From positions 1-64,000 of the forward strand of contig CAZGJA010000042.1 of NCBI GenBank assembly GCA_964526695.1: a stretch of 64,000 bases of DNA, given 5' to 3'. Shown here one piece after another: positions 26,561-36,235 of this stretch (positions are counted from its first letter, which is position 1; each line of letters starts with the position of its first letter). Source of the stretch: JABWBH01 sp964526695 (lineage in GTDB: Bacteria > Planctomycetota > Phycisphaerae > UBA1845). The position numbers and the translations under genes were made by a program. Under the pieces are notes generated by a model. The model saw nothing but the letters and a program-made list of their open reading frames with translations, was not told the DNA's origin and ran no database searches.

Positions 26561-28360
26561 TCAAGCCGCCCGCACCCGTTTGCGGTTGCGACGCGACTTG
26601 TCGCGGTGCCGCGGCTTTTTGCGAGCCTCCTTTCGCCGCGTTGGCTCCGGGGTGACACCGCCGGAATCGTCAGCTTCGACGTCCGGCTCGAACGGCGGGT
26701 CGGCAGCCTGCTCCGGCGGGGACGGTGCGACCGCGCCGGCATCGGCGGTCTCGTCCTCCGGCGGAAGGCCCCAACTCTTGGGTTGGGGCAGCGCCTTGAC
26801 GGCTTCGGTTTCGATCTCGGCGTGGTTGATGCCGAGAATCTCGCACATCCGTCCGGCCTCGAATGCCTGAAACCCGACGCGATTGCTGTCATGCATCGCC
26901 AGCCGCCGAATCCAAATCTGCACCACGTCATGCAGCGCCGCCGCGGTGCGCTCGTCGGCTGCACCGCCGCGCAGACGGTCATAGCGGTCCCACGGGTCCT
27001 CGTGGTACATGCGGTCCGCTCGCCCTGACGTTCCGAACGACAACAGCAACGACACGATCTCGGGCTTGTCCGAATCGGCGCCGTGGCCGGCAGCGTTCTC
27101 GGCTAGCGCTCTCGACACGTCCTCGACAGTCAAGCTGCGAAGCCGCGTTTCGACCTGTTTGACCACAAACGCCTGGCGGCGCTTCTGATGGCGGGCACGG
27201 CGCTCGTCCAGCGTCATGGGCTTGTGCTCCGCCTTCGGCATGTTCTTACCGCGACCGTTCTTGTGGCCCGGGATCTGTGGGTCACCGGCGTCGATGTACA
27301 CCAGCTTGCCGGCCTTGGGTCCATCGACCTGCATGGCGGGCACGGCGTTCGGGTTGCTCGCCTTGACGAATCGCGGGGCATACACACGGTGAACGCGGTC
27401 GCCAAAGGCTTCGTGCATGGCCTGGCTCCCGGAGCCGCCGCCGATCTGGACCAGCGCCAGATTCGGATGGTCGGCGCGTAGCTCGCCCTCGCAGCGTTGC
27501 ACATGGGCAATCTGCTTGCGGTCGAAACACGCGGGGTCCAGGCAGCGGTCGTCCTTAGCGGGCTTGCCGTTGACGGGTACTTCCTCGGCGTCGAACAGGA
27601 GCGGATGCGCCCCGGAGCGCTTCGGACAGTTGCAACATGCTCCCGCCTTCGGGTCCAGCGTCTCGTCATCGGGCGACCACGGCATAGCGGCGAGCGTGTG
27701 CAGGCCGCCGTCGATGATGCGGCGAAGGTCCTCCACACTGGGGAACCCGCGGCCGAACACCGGGTAGAAGTCGTCCTGGGCCAGTCCGTCCTGCGTTTCG
27801 TCGGGAAGGCGAGCGATCAACTCCAGGTGGGCTGGGGACAGCCTGCTGGCAGGCGATTCCGCCGTCCGCACCGCTTTGCGCCACGCTTCGGTGAGGCGCG
27901 TCAGCGACCCCCGCCTTGCGACGAACTGAGCGTTCTTACCGAGCCGGGCGGCGATAGCTTCTGCGTCGAACCCGTGCTCGAACGCTTTCTGAATCACCGC
28001 GGCCTCCTCCAACGGGTGTAGGTTTTCGCGCTGGAGGTTCTCGGTGATGGTGACCGCGAGCGCCGTCTCATCGTCGAGCTTGCCGACAATGGCCGGGATG
28101 GTCTCCAACCCGGCCAGCTTGGCTGCCCGCCAGCGACGGTACCCGGCCCGAATCTCCCATGTGTCGGGCTTCTCGGGGTGCGGACGAACCAGAATCGGTT
28201 GCAGCACGCCGTTGCGTTTGATGCTGCGAGCCAGCGACTTCAGGGAGTTGTTGCTCACCGGCCTCCGCCCGTTGTCCGTGGTGGGCACGAGCTGATCGAC
28301 CGGAATCATCTGGATGCGGCGCGCCAACACGGCGCGGCCTTCGTACTGTGCGACAGGCAT
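26561..28360 (-). CDS. ParB/KorB-like DNA-binding protein
   Basis: A 599-residue protein with GGAG seven bases before ATG 28360. The ParB N-terminal domain is clear (IPVDQLVPTTDNGRRP, SLKSLARSIKRNGVLQPILVRP, EIRAGYRRWRAAKLAG, VTITENLQRENLHPLEEA), followed by a helix-turn-helix (AEAIAARLGKNAQFVARRGSL-like region split here). The middle carries Cys clusters (ACCNCPKRSG and CLDPACFDRKQ) that could bind zinc. The C-terminus is long, acidic then very basic (RRKEARKKPRHRDKSRRNRK). Such large ParB-like proteins occur on integrative elements and plasmids as partition or regulatory factors. No ParA is adjacent; one is encoded at 47251. Confidence 0.85.
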   Translation of the reverse strand: MPVAQYEGRAVLARRIQMIPVDQLVPTTDNGRRPVSNNSLKSLARSIKRNGVLQPILVRPHPEKPDTWEIRAGYRRWRAAKLAGLETIPAIVGKLDDETALAVTITENLQRENLHPLEEAAVIQKAFEHGFDAEAIAARLGKNAQFVARRGSLTRLTEAWRKAVRTAESPASRLSPAHLELIARLPDETQDGLAQDDFYPVFGRGFPSVEDLRRIIDGGLHTLAAMPWSPDDETLDPKAGACCNCPKRSGAHPLLFDAEEVPVNGKPAKDDRCLDPACFDRKQIAHVQRCEGELRADHPNLALVQIGGGSGSQAMHEAFGDRVHRVYAPRFVKASNPNAVPAMQVDGPKAGKLVYIDAGDPQIPGHKNGRGKNMPKAEHKPMTLDERRARHQKRRQAFVVKQVETRLRSLTVEDVSRALAENAAGHGADSDKPEIVSLLLSFGTSGRADRMYHEDPWDRYDRLRGGAADERTAAALHDVVQIWIRRLAMHDSNRVGFQAFEAGRMCEILGINHAEIETEAVKALPQPKSWGLPPEDETADAGAVAPSPPEQAADPPFEPDVEADDSGGVTPEPTRRKEARKKPRHRDKSRRNRKRVRAA

Positions 28361-28655
28361 CTTGGGTCTCCTTGTCTGATGGAAAAGCACGCGACACCCG
28401 GCCACGCGGCCGGGCGACTTCGCGAAAGCGGATGGCGCAGGGGTGGCGTGAAAACCTGGTTGCGTACGACACGGCAGCGCCTGGCGGGTCCGCCTGCGGC
28501 GGGTGCGCGGGACGCTGCGATATCCGGCTTCTACCGCTGCCGAACTGAGAAAGAGGTGCGGCGGTCAGCCTGCCACAGAATCGCGGAAAAGGGAAGCCGG
28601 GGCACCGTGGCCCGATGGGGCTGAAGAAGGGTGGTCACGGGGCAGGGGGGGATGC
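28361..28655. other. Intergenic region without a recognised gene
   Basis: GC-rich upstream region of the ParB-like gene. Frames on both strands lack ribosome binding sites and look like shadows. No repeat or strong hairpin was noted. Confidence 0.4.
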
Positions 28656-28886
28656 TCAGCGAGACACGGGACGAAGAACGGGGCGCGGCGAATTTCTCAA
28701 GCGGAAGGCGGCGATCACGTTGATTAGGCCTGCCCAGAGCCGCGCCGAATCCTGGTCGCCAATCAACTCCGCCTCGAAGCGCATGGCTTCGAGCATGTCC
28801 ATGACGAACGCGACGTTGTCGCTGCACGCCGTCTCGTACGGGTCGTGCTCGGGGTCGGTCTCGTTGACGAGAGGCAGTCGGTTCAT
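28656..28886 (-). CDS. Small protein of unknown function
   Basis: A 76-residue frame starting MNRLPLVNETDPEHDPYETA. It has a helix-rich core (NVAFVMDMLEAMRFEAELIG, then SARLWAGLINVIAAFRLRN) and a basic C-terminal tail. The amino acid pattern is protein-like, but the ribosome binding site is poor and a start six codons earlier (28904) is possible. No family is recognised. Confidence 0.5.
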   Translation of the reverse strand: MNRLPLVNETDPEHDPYETACSDNVAFVMDMLEAMRFEAELIGDQDSARLWAGLINVIAAFRLRNSPRPVLRPVSR

Positions 28887-28969
28887 GAGGTAAGCTTGCC
28901 ACAATCGTCCATGCGGCGCAAGCGAGACGATACAGGCATGGGGGTAGGCAGGCGCTCACGATTCTCGCG

Positions 28970-31510
28970 CTAGGGGTCTATTCCCTGAACCTGATCGACT
29001 TGCTCGAGAATTCGCTCCTGCTCCTTGTTGAGGTCGGGCGTGCGGTTTCGAGCGAGATTGGCGAGTTGGGCAGACCGGACAGGGTCGAAGTAGCAGCCGG
29101 AATCGGGAGAAGACATCATGATAAGCAGATCCCAGAGGTGCCGAACATCCGCACCCGGAGCGAACGCCGCCCGCTCCTGCAATTCAAACGCGACGCTCAA
29201 ATGTTCCTCGGACTCGGCGCGCCGGTCCAACCGGGCAAGGACCCGGCCGACCTGCCAGTGCATGTCCACAGCGCGTTGCAGGGGGCCGTCAAAGAATTCA
29301 CGAAGGGCCAACGCTTCGTCTGCCAGCCGGTTTGCGTCCGCGACGTTTCCAGCGTCCAGCGCCACCCCAGCGAGACGGGTAAGCACGCCCGCTCGGAAAC
29401 TTCCGATGATCGCATCGCGCATGCCCAACCGCATCAAGCTCTCCAGCAGCACACGCGCTTCCTCGAATCTCTTCATAGCCAGAGACGGGTCGTCTTCCCG
29501 ATTCCCCAGCAACCACAGGAGCGAAACGCAATCAAGAACAAACGGTGGTCGTGCGGGGTCAGCAACAACAACAGCGCGGGCCAGCGGCAACGCCTGCTGT
29601 AGGTGGTTTCGGGCAAGTTCCGTGTCTCCTCGCGCATCCGCCGCCCTCGCACACGCGACATGCGCCGCCCGTAGCGCGTGCATTGAGAGCGGGTTCTCCG
29701 GTTCAAGTTCGAACAATTCTTGGCTCAGATGCAAACAGGCGTCGGAGTGTTCCGTCATGCTGGAAACATCACTACGCTGAAACGCCACGATCGTGAGCCG
29801 CTCGTGGCTCCAAGCCAGCCATTCCAGGTGTTTGACCGAGCGAGAGGATTCCACCAGCCGTTCGTGCAGGGATGCCGCCTCTTCGTAAAGCCGCCATCCC
29901 TCGGCGCGCCGCTCCAAGGCGCAAAGCGCGTCGCCGAGCAGCACAAGATCAATCGAAAGTCTGCCCAAGGTCGTGGCGTCACTGGGAGCCAACGTCGCTG
30001 CATGGCGACGTGCCTCCACGGCCTGCCGGCGCAAGTCGAGAGACGCGGTCACTCGTCCTGCTCTGAACTCCGTCGAGGACTTGTACCGCAGCGCGCTCGC
30101 CAGAACATCGAGCAGGTGCGGATCATCGGGCCTTCGCTGAAGCAGGTGCCACGATTCATCGTAACAGCGCTGCGCGATGTCATCGCGCACAGCGTCTGTC
30201 CCGGCGATCTCGTCCAGTCGTGGAAGCGTTTCGCGGGCCAGAAAGCTAGCGAACTCTGACGACCGTCGTTCCGAGGCACGGGCCTGGAACAGTCCATACC
30301 AGGCTACGGCGGACAGGATGAAAAACACAACAACCGCGCCGGCGGTCACTGACACAAGTGCCCGGCGCCTGCGGCAGAATTGGCGGAGTAGATAAACCGC
30401 GCTCGGCTTGCGCGCGAGGATAGGTTCATGGTTCAGCAGGCGGCGTAGGTCGTCCGCCACTGCGCCGGCCGACTGGTATCGACGCCCGGCGTCTTTCGCC
30501 AACGCGGTCGAAACGATAATGTCGAGATCGCCGTCGCACGCTGGGTTGCGGAGTCGAAGTGATGTCGGCGCGACTCCCTCGATCGCGCGAACCGCCTCAC
30601 CGATACCGAGACGCCGTACGTCGATCGGGAGTTCGCCAGCGAGCAACTGATATGCGAGTACGCCCAAGGCGTACACGTCGGAGCGGGTATCCGCCTCACC
30701 GCGAAGTTGTTCCGGGCTCATATAGGCGAGCGTGCCGAGAAGTTCCCCTTGCTGGGTATGGAGCGATTGGTCGGTCAGTTTCGTCTGCCCGATGGCCTTG
30801 GCAACGCCGAAGTCGATGATCTTCGGGGTTGGCACCCCGTCGAGGTCCGCAACCAGAATGTTGGAGGGCTTCAGGTCTCGGTGGATCACGCCGTTGACGT
30901 GCGCGTGCTGCACGGCGTCGAAGACGCGGATCAGCAGCTTGATTCGCTCATCTATCGAAAGCCCAAGCCGCCCGCAGTAGGTGGTGATGGGCTCGCCGGG
31001 AACATGCTCCATCACGAAGTAGGGACGGCGCGTTCCATCGTCAAGCTGGCCGGCGTCGATGATGCTCACCACGGACGGGTGGCTAAGGTGGGCGAGTGCC
31101 TGTCGCTCGGCCTCGAAGCGCTTCAATACCTTCGCGCTGTCCATGCCATAGCGCAACACCTTGACGGCCACGCGACGCCGGAGGGGCGTGAGTTGTTCCG
31201 CGAGGTACACCCGAGCAAAGCCGCCTTCACCAATCACGCTTAGGAGGCGATACGGGCCGACCGACGAGAGCAGCGCGTCGTCGTGTCTGAGGATTTCATC
31301 GACGACTCGCGATTGCAGCGCGGCGTCGATGACGGGTTGCTCCAGGAAATCCGGGTTCTTGTCGGCGTGGAGTAGCAGGTTGCGCAGCTCGCGTGCTAGC
31401 GCTTCGTCCTCACCGCAGGACTCCTTGATGAAACGGTCTCGTTCGTCGTGGGGCAGGTCATGGGTGGTGAAGAACAACTCCTGGAGCCGTTTGTGCTTGT
31501 CCGGGGTCAT
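28970..31510 (-). CDS. Ser/Thr protein kinase with transmembrane helix and TPR-like tail
   Basis: An 846-residue PknB-like kinase. Kinase motifs in order: GEGGFARVYLAEQ (glycine loop, about residue 94), VAVKVL (Lys), HRDLKPSNI (catalytic loop), DFGVAK and the activation segment with GTLAYMSPEQL. A membrane helix follows (about residues 385-405, VSVTAGAVVVFFILSAVAW). The remaining 430 residues are helical repeats (TPR-like) outside the membrane. The start ATG 31510 overlaps the ECF sigma factor stop (ATGA). Coupled ECF sigma and kinase genes are a planctomycete trademark: the kinase senses a signal and controls the sigma factor. Confidence 0.93.
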   Translation of the reverse strand: MTPDKHKRLQELFFTTHDLPHDERDRFIKESCGEDEALARELRNLLLHADKNPDFLEQPVIDAALQSRVVDEILRHDDALLSSVGPYRLLSVIGEGGFARVYLAEQLTPLRRRVAVKVLRYGMDSAKVLKRFEAERQALAHLSHPSVVSIIDAGQLDDGTRRPYFVMEHVPGEPITTYCGRLGLSIDERIKLLIRVFDAVQHAHVNGVIHRDLKPSNILVADLDGVPTPKIIDFGVAKAIGQTKLTDQSLHTQQGELLGTLAYMSPEQLRGEADTRSDVYALGVLAYQLLAGELPIDVRRLGIGEAVRAIEGVAPTSLRLRNPACDGDLDIIVSTALAKDAGRRYQSAGAVADDLRRLLNHEPILARKPSAVYLLRQFCRRRRALVSVTAGAVVVFFILSAVAWYGLFQARASERRSSEFASFLARETLPRLDEIAGTDAVRDDIAQRCYDESWHLLQRRPDDPHLLDVLASALRYKSSTEFRAGRVTASLDLRRQAVEARRHAATLAPSDATTLGRLSIDLVLLGDALCALERRAEGWRLYEEAASLHERLVESSRSVKHLEWLAWSHERLTIVAFQRSDVSSMTEHSDACLHLSQELFELEPENPLSMHALRAAHVACARAADARGDTELARNHLQQALPLARAVVVADPARPPFVLDCVSLLWLLGNREDDPSLAMKRFEEARVLLESLMRLGMRDAIIGSFRAGVLTRLAGVALDAGNVADANRLADEALALREFFDGPLQRAVDMHWQVGRVLARLDRRAESEEHLSVAFELQERAAFAPGADVRHLWDLLIMMSSPDSGCYFDPVRSAQLANLARNRTPDLNKEQERILEQVDQVQGIDP

Positions 31511-32079
31511 GGAGAATGGCCGCTCAACCAGGACGCGAGCAACGCTTTGGCCAGCGCCCATTTCTTAGCGATGGCTCTCGGCGAAAGCTCCATCATGGTC
31601 GCGACCTCGTCAACTGTCAGCCCCCCAAAAAACCGCAGCTCGACGATTCTGGCGAGTTCCTGGTCCAGCGCCTCAAGCTTCTTCAGCGCCTCATGGACGT
31701 CGATGATGTCGGCTTCGACACGGCCATCGGTCGCAGGCTCCGCACGGAGCTGGACCGTAATCTGACCGTTGCCACGCTTCTGGCAGCCGTGGCCCTTGGC
31801 ATGGTCGATTAGGACGCGCCGAATGGTCCCGGCGGCGGCGGCGAAGAAGTGGGTCCGGTCGCGCCAGCGGATGTCGGTCAACTCGGACAGGCGCAAGTAG
31901 GCTTCGTTGACCAGCGCGGTAGGTTGGAGCGTGTGGTTCCGCCGTTCCGCTGCCATGAAGCCCAAGGCCAACTCGCGGAGCTGTTCGTACAGAACGCGCC
32001 CAAGTTCCGGATCGCCAAGCACTTGCGCTCCGGCCTCGAACGACGCCGGGTGTCCCTGCTGCCTGCCTTCGCGCTCCAC
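31507..32079 (-). CDS. ECF sigma factor paired with the kinase
   Basis: A 190-residue sigma-70 family protein of the TIGR02999-like group. Region 2 is ELALGFMAAERRNHTLQPTA and LVNEAYLRLS with WRDRTHFFAAAAGTIRRVLIDHAK. Region 4 is RIVELRFFGGLTVDEVATMMELSPRAIAKKWALAKALL. GTG start with GGAGG six bases upstream. It would direct RNA polymerase to a small regulon under control of the overlapping kinase gene. Confidence 0.92.
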   Translation of the reverse strand: MEREGRQQGHPASFEAGAQVLGDPELGRVLYEQLRELALGFMAAERRNHTLQPTALVNEAYLRLSELTDIRWRDRTHFFAAAAGTIRRVLIDHAKGHGCQKRGNGQITVQLRAEPATDGRVEADIIDVHEALKKLEALDQELARIVELRFFGGLTVDEVATMMELSPRAIAKKWALAKALLASWLSGHSP

Positions 32080-32243
32080 TTCCTGCCTCCGGAACTATTT
32101 GTGCAGCCTGCACGGCCGATTGTCGCCTTTCCGGGGTGTAGGAGTCAATGCGAGTGGGCTTAGGCGGTCCATCCCGGGAAGGTCCGCGCGCCGAGGACCG
32201 GTCAAACTGCGCCCCCCGATTGTCGAATTGCCAGGAGTTTGCG

Positions 32244-34649
32244 ATGGCTTGCAGGCTGTCAACGGTCGCCGTGTTTTGCCTTCTGGCTCTAGGGGCGAAA
32301 CCTGGACTCGCCCAACCGTGCTCTCCGAACTGGAGCGACTGGTTTTCCGCGGGTGACCTAGCTGGTCAAGCGCGAGCATTGGCCTCGTTCGACGACGGCA
32401 CGGGGCCGGCGCTTTATGCTGGTGGTCTGTTCACGACCGCAGGCGGCTTGACTGCCAATCGCGTTGCCAAGTGGGACGGTCTGACTTGGTCATCGCTCGG
32501 GTCGGGGATGAATAGTCCGATCTATGCGTTGACGGTCTACGACGACGGCACGGGGCCGGCGCTTTATGCTGGTGGTCTATTCACGACCGCAGGCGGCTTG
32601 ACGGTCAATCGCATCGCAAAGTGGGACGGCCTGACTTGGTCGCCACTCGGGTCGGGGATGAACAATACAGTCTATGCGTTGATGGTCTACGATGACGGCA
32701 AGGGTCCGGCGCTTTACGCTGGCGGCCTTTTCACGACCGCCGGCGGCGTAGCGGCAAATCGCATCGCTAGGTGGAACGGTTCGACTTGGTCGTCGTTGGG
32801 GGCGGGATTGGACAACGAGGTCCGTGCACTTGCTGTGTTCGACGATGGCCTAGGCACGGCACTCTACGCTGGCGGAGCATTCACAGCTGCCGACGGCGTT
32901 GCAGCCAATCGCATCGCCAAGTGGAACGGCTTGACTTGGTCGCCGTTGGGGACAGGGATGAACGGCTCGGTGTTCGCGTTGACCATACACGACGACGGCG
33001 GAGGCATGGCACTCTACGCCGGCGGCCTGTTTACAACTGCCGGAGGCATCGCGGCCAACAGAATCGCCCAATGGGATGGCGCGGACTGGTCGTGGTTGGG
33101 GACGGGGATGAACAGCTCTGTCTTTGCGCTGACCACGTACGATGATGGGGCAGGCCCGGCGCTCTACGCTGGTGGCGTGTTTACGACCGCTGGAAGCGTC
33201 GGGGCCAACAGAATCGCCAAATGGGACGGCTTAGTATGGTCGCAGCTAGGGGCGGGGATGAGTGGCCCCTCGGTCGATGCGTTGCTCATGTACGACGATG
33301 GCACAGGCGCTGCGCTCTTCGCCGGAGGTTCATTCACAACGGCAGGAGGCGTCTCGAGTCCTAATATCGGCAAGTGGGACGGGTCGGCTTGGTCCCCGCT
33401 GGGGACCGGGATGAACAGCGACGTATTCGACCTCACTCTGTACGACGACGGCACGGGCCCGGCTCTCTACGCTGGCGGCCCATTCACAACCGCAGGAGGT
33501 GTCGCGGCAAACAGAATTGCCAAGTGGGACGGCACCACTTGGTCGCCGCTGGGGACGGGGATAGATGCGCTCTGGGTCTCTGCGTTGACTGTATACGACG
33601 ACGGCACGGGTCCAGCACTTTTCGCCGGCGGCACATTCACGACGGCTGGCGGCGTCGCGGCCCTCAATATCGGCAAGTGGGATGGGTCGGTGTGGTCCCC
33701 GGCGGGGACCGGGATGAACAGCGGGGTATCCGCGCTTAGTGTGTACGACGACGGCACGGGCCTGGCACTGTACGCCGGTGGCTCGTTCACGATGGCCGGC
33801 GGCGTCGCGGCAAGCAGAATCGCCAAGTGGAACGGCTCGACGTGGTCACCGTTGGGAGACGGGCTGGACGACGCGGTGTATGCGCTGATTGTGTACGATG
33901 ATGGTACCGGACCGGCGCTCTATGCGGGCGGGAACTTCGACATGGCGGGCGCCGTTGCGGCGTATCGCATCGCCAAATGGAACGGCGTGACTTGGTCTGC
34001 GCTCGGGACGGGGATGAACATTCCCCCTTCGTCCGTCGACGCGTTGACCGTTTACGACGATGGCATGGGTGCAGCGCTCTACGTAGGCGGGAACTTCGAG
34101 ATGGCGGGCGGCGTAGAGGTCAACCACATCGCCAAATGGAACGGATCGACTTGGTCTCCGCTAGGAACTGGTATGAACAGTTTCGGTTCAGTCGGCGCGT
34201 TGACCGTGTACGACGATGGCACCGGCCCCGCGCTCTTCGCCGGCGGAAACTTCACGACCGCAGGTGGCATAGCGGCAAGCAGAATCGCGAAATGGAACGG
34301 GTCGATATGGTCGCCACTTGGGACGGGTATGAACGACTCCGTCTATCAGTTGACCGTTTACGACGACGGCGCGGGACCGGCGCTCTACGCCGGTGGCCGC
34401 TTCACAGTGGCCGGCGGCTTGTCATCGGGGCGCATTGCTCGTTGGGGTTACCCGGTTGAGGCCCCTGGTATTCCGGGAGATGTCGATGGCGACGGAGACG
34501 TTGACTTGGACGACTTCAACTCGCTTGCCAGTTGCCTCGAAGGGCCTGGGGTCCCTCCAGCGACGTGTTGTGAGTCGGCTGATCTCGACACGGACAATGA
34601 CGTTGATCTTGTTGACTTCGCACAGTTTCAGATAGCTTTCGGAAACTGA
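32244..34649 (+). CDS. Secreted repeat protein with C-terminal dockerin-like segment
   Basis: An 801-residue protein with signal peptide (MACRLSTVAVFCLLALGA) and CAGGAG six bases before ATG 32244. Residues about 46-736 are 14 tandem units of about 48 residues following the pattern ALYAGGxFTTAGGxxAN then RIAKWDGxxWSxLGxGMN and VYDDGTGP, likely forming a beta-propeller-like or extended beta structure. The last 65 residues contain two calcium-loop motifs (DVDGDGDVDLDDFNSL and DLDTDNDVDLVDFAQF), as in type I dockerins typical of planctomycete exported proteins. It is divergent from the ECF/kinase pair and may be controlled by it. Confidence 0.88.
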   Translation: MACRLSTVAVFCLLALGAKPGLAQPCSPNWSDWFSAGDLAGQARALASFDDGTGPALYAGGLFTTAGGLTANRVAKWDGLTWSSLGSGMNSPIYALTVYDDGTGPALYAGGLFTTAGGLTVNRIAKWDGLTWSPLGSGMNNTVYALMVYDDGKGPALYAGGLFTTAGGVAANRIARWNGSTWSSLGAGLDNEVRALAVFDDGLGTALYAGGAFTAADGVAANRIAKWNGLTWSPLGTGMNGSVFALTIHDDGGGMALYAGGLFTTAGGIAANRIAQWDGADWSWLGTGMNSSVFALTTYDDGAGPALYAGGVFTTAGSVGANRIAKWDGLVWSQLGAGMSGPSVDALLMYDDGTGAALFAGGSFTTAGGVSSPNIGKWDGSAWSPLGTGMNSDVFDLTLYDDGTGPALYAGGPFTTAGGVAANRIAKWDGTTWSPLGTGIDALWVSALTVYDDGTGPALFAGGTFTTAGGVAALNIGKWDGSVWSPAGTGMNSGVSALSVYDDGTGLALYAGGSFTMAGGVAASRIAKWNGSTWSPLGDGLDDAVYALIVYDDGTGPALYAGGNFDMAGAVAAYRIAKWNGVTWSALGTGMNIPPSSVDALTVYDDGMGAALYVGGNFEMAGGVEVNHIAKWNGSTWSPLGTGMNSFGSVGALTVYDDGTGPALFAGGNFTTAGGIAASRIAKWNGSIWSPLGTGMNDSVYQLTVYDDGAGPALYAGGRFTVAGGLSSGRIARWGYPVEAPGIPGDVDGDGDVDLDDFNSLASCLEGPGVPPATCCESADLDTDNDVDLVDFAQFQIAFGN
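32379..34451 (+). repeat. 14 tandem repeats of about 144 bp inside the secreted protein gene
   Basis: Units recur about every 144-150 bases, each with a near-identical ctctacgctggcgg-like block encoding LYAGG. Drift between units argues for old duplications maintained by recombination. Confidence 0.85.
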
Positions 34650-34673
34650 GAGGCCCGGTGGTGCAAGGGCCTC
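34650..34673 (+). terminator. Hairpin between convergent genes
   Basis: GAGGCCC (34650-34656) pairs with GGGCCTC (34667-34673) right after the stop of the repeat protein. No T-run follows on either strand, so the terminator call is weak. Confidence 0.35.
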
Positions 34674-34698
34674 GAAAAACCGTACGTTCGACTCGGAG

Positions 34699-35724
34699 TC
34701 AAGCCGCCAGGGCCAGCAGGGCGCTAGCCCTTTCGTCGGCCTCGGTGCGGTCGCCGGCGTGCTTGATCCGGCCCGCCAGGCGCGTGAGCGCATCGACGAC
34801 ACAGAAGATGGTGAACCGGCCGCGTTGGGCGGCAATCTCCACGGCCTCTTTGGCGGCGGCGCGGGGGATGCCCTGCTTGGCCAGCACCTTGAGCACGTCC
34901 TCGGCGCTGCGGCCCAGCGTGGTCTCCATCGCCTTGCGAATCGCGTTGACGAACCCGTCGCGGCGCTGGTCGCGCTTCTCGACCAGCTTGCCGATGATCT
35001 CGCGGATCTGCCCGAAGCACTCATGCACGTTGGCCGTGTGCTTGCGGGTGAACTCGACGATTTCGACGGCGTCCCACACGATGTGGTTGGCGCAAACCGC
35101 CTGGAACCAGAAGGTCTGCACCCCGACCGAGCGGCGTCCTACCTCGCTGTTCCACAGGAAAAAGCCGGGGGCGAAGGCCTCGCCGTCGATCTCCGTCCAG
35201 CCGGCCGGGTCGATCAGGAAGACGAACATGTCCTGCTCGCCGCAGTACAGCCCGGTGCCGCCGATGGTCGCGGTCTGCGGCGGCTGAAAGTCCGTCGCGA
35301 ACTCGCGAACCATCGACAGCAGGTCGCAGTTGTACAGCCGCGTGTAGGCGGCGCCGTGAATGGCGCGCACGGTGTCGTCCATCGTGAGCGCCTGGAGCGG
35401 CTTGCCGTCGGACGGCAAGGTCTCGAAGAAGATCTGGCTGGCGGTGGCCGCGGAGACGCGATTGAGCGTGTCCTTGTTCACGTTCGCCAGTCGGCAGAGC
35501 TGCGAGAAGCTCCATTCGTTCATGTTGAAATTTCCGTCTTCGCCGAGCACGACCCGGCAGCGACTACCAGCCGGCTCGACTTTGATAGCCTGCGGCGGGT
35601 GCCAGCGGTCCACGGAGCGCTCCTTCTCGTCCTGGCAGTGACGCCAGAGATCCTGGAGCGTGTCGAACCGCTCATCGACGCCGCGTGAGTACAGCTCGTT
35701 GTGAGCACGCGTGAGATTCTGCAT
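34699..35724 (-). CDS. DUF932 phage/plasmid-type protein
   Basis: A 341-residue protein with AAAGGAA six bases before the ATG. It matches the phage/plasmid-like DUF932 family by SQLCRLANVNKDTLNRVSA, TMDDTVRAIHGAAYTRLYN, LYCGEQDMFVFLIDP and FWFQAVCANHIVWDA. The family is common on plasmids and integrative elements near replication or recombination genes, and its biochemical role is not established. The paralogous small protein at 35996-36235 lies upstream. Confidence 0.85.
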   Translation of the reverse strand: MQNLTRAHNELYSRGVDERFDTLQDLWRHCQDEKERSVDRWHPPQAIKVEPAGSRCRVVLGEDGNFNMNEWSFSQLCRLANVNKDTLNRVSAATASQIFFETLPSDGKPLQALTMDDTVRAIHGAAYTRLYNCDLLSMVREFATDFQPPQTATIGGTGLYCGEQDMFVFLIDPAGWTEIDGEAFAPGFFLWNSEVGRRSVGVQTFWFQAVCANHIVWDAVEIVEFTRKHTANVHECFGQIREIIGKLVEKRDQRRDGFVNAIRKAMETTLGRSAEDVLKVLAKQGIPRAAAKEAVEIAAQRGRFTIFCVVDALTRLAGRIKHAGDRTEADERASALLALAA

Positions 35725-35995
35725 GGGTAGTTCCTTTCAAAAAACAGGGTTGACCTGAGACAGGCCTGCAAATGCACCACCGGTCTCTCACCCGCCGTGA
35801 CGCGGTGTCCGGGCGGGCGAGAACGGTGCGGGGTCAATCTGCCCGAGCGATGCTGAAAACGAGCGAACGGCGCGTGGCCGGGCGGGATGTGCTGGCGGGG
35901 ATGCTGAAAGAAAGGCGCGATTCAGAGGTGTGAATGACGAGAGGGTGGCGCATGCTGCCGAGCCGGAAGGCCCGGGGACCAACCTCTCGCGTGCG

Positions 35996-36235
35996 TCAGG
36001 ACTTTTCCTGCGAGCGTTCGCAGATCCACGTGTGGGCCAGGTCGGCGACCTTGGCGGCGACCAGCAAGTCGTCGCGTCCGAACGTGTCGGACTGCTCCCA
36101 GTTGTCGCCATCTTTGTAGAGCCGGCGAAGCTGCACGTTGTGCCGCACGCCGCCCTCCACCTCGTTGGCCCAGATCACGGCCTTGATGCGGCCGAGCCGC
36201 ACTTCGTGAACGGGTTTGTCCTTTTCCTTCGGCAT
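35996..36235 (-). CDS. Small conserved element protein, paralogue of 25768-26052
   Basis: A 79-residue protein, MPKEKDKPVHEVRLGRIKA onward, with AAAGGAG eight bases before ATG 36235. It shares KPVHEVR, AxIWxN, HNV, DGxxW, FGxxDLL and AHxWI with the 25768 protein. The function is unknown. It precedes the DUF932 gene on the same strand. Confidence 0.75.
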   Translation of the reverse strand: MPKEKDKPVHEVRLGRIKAVIWANEVEGGVRHNVQLRRLYKDGDNWEQSDTFGRDDLLVAAKVADLAHTWICERSQEKS

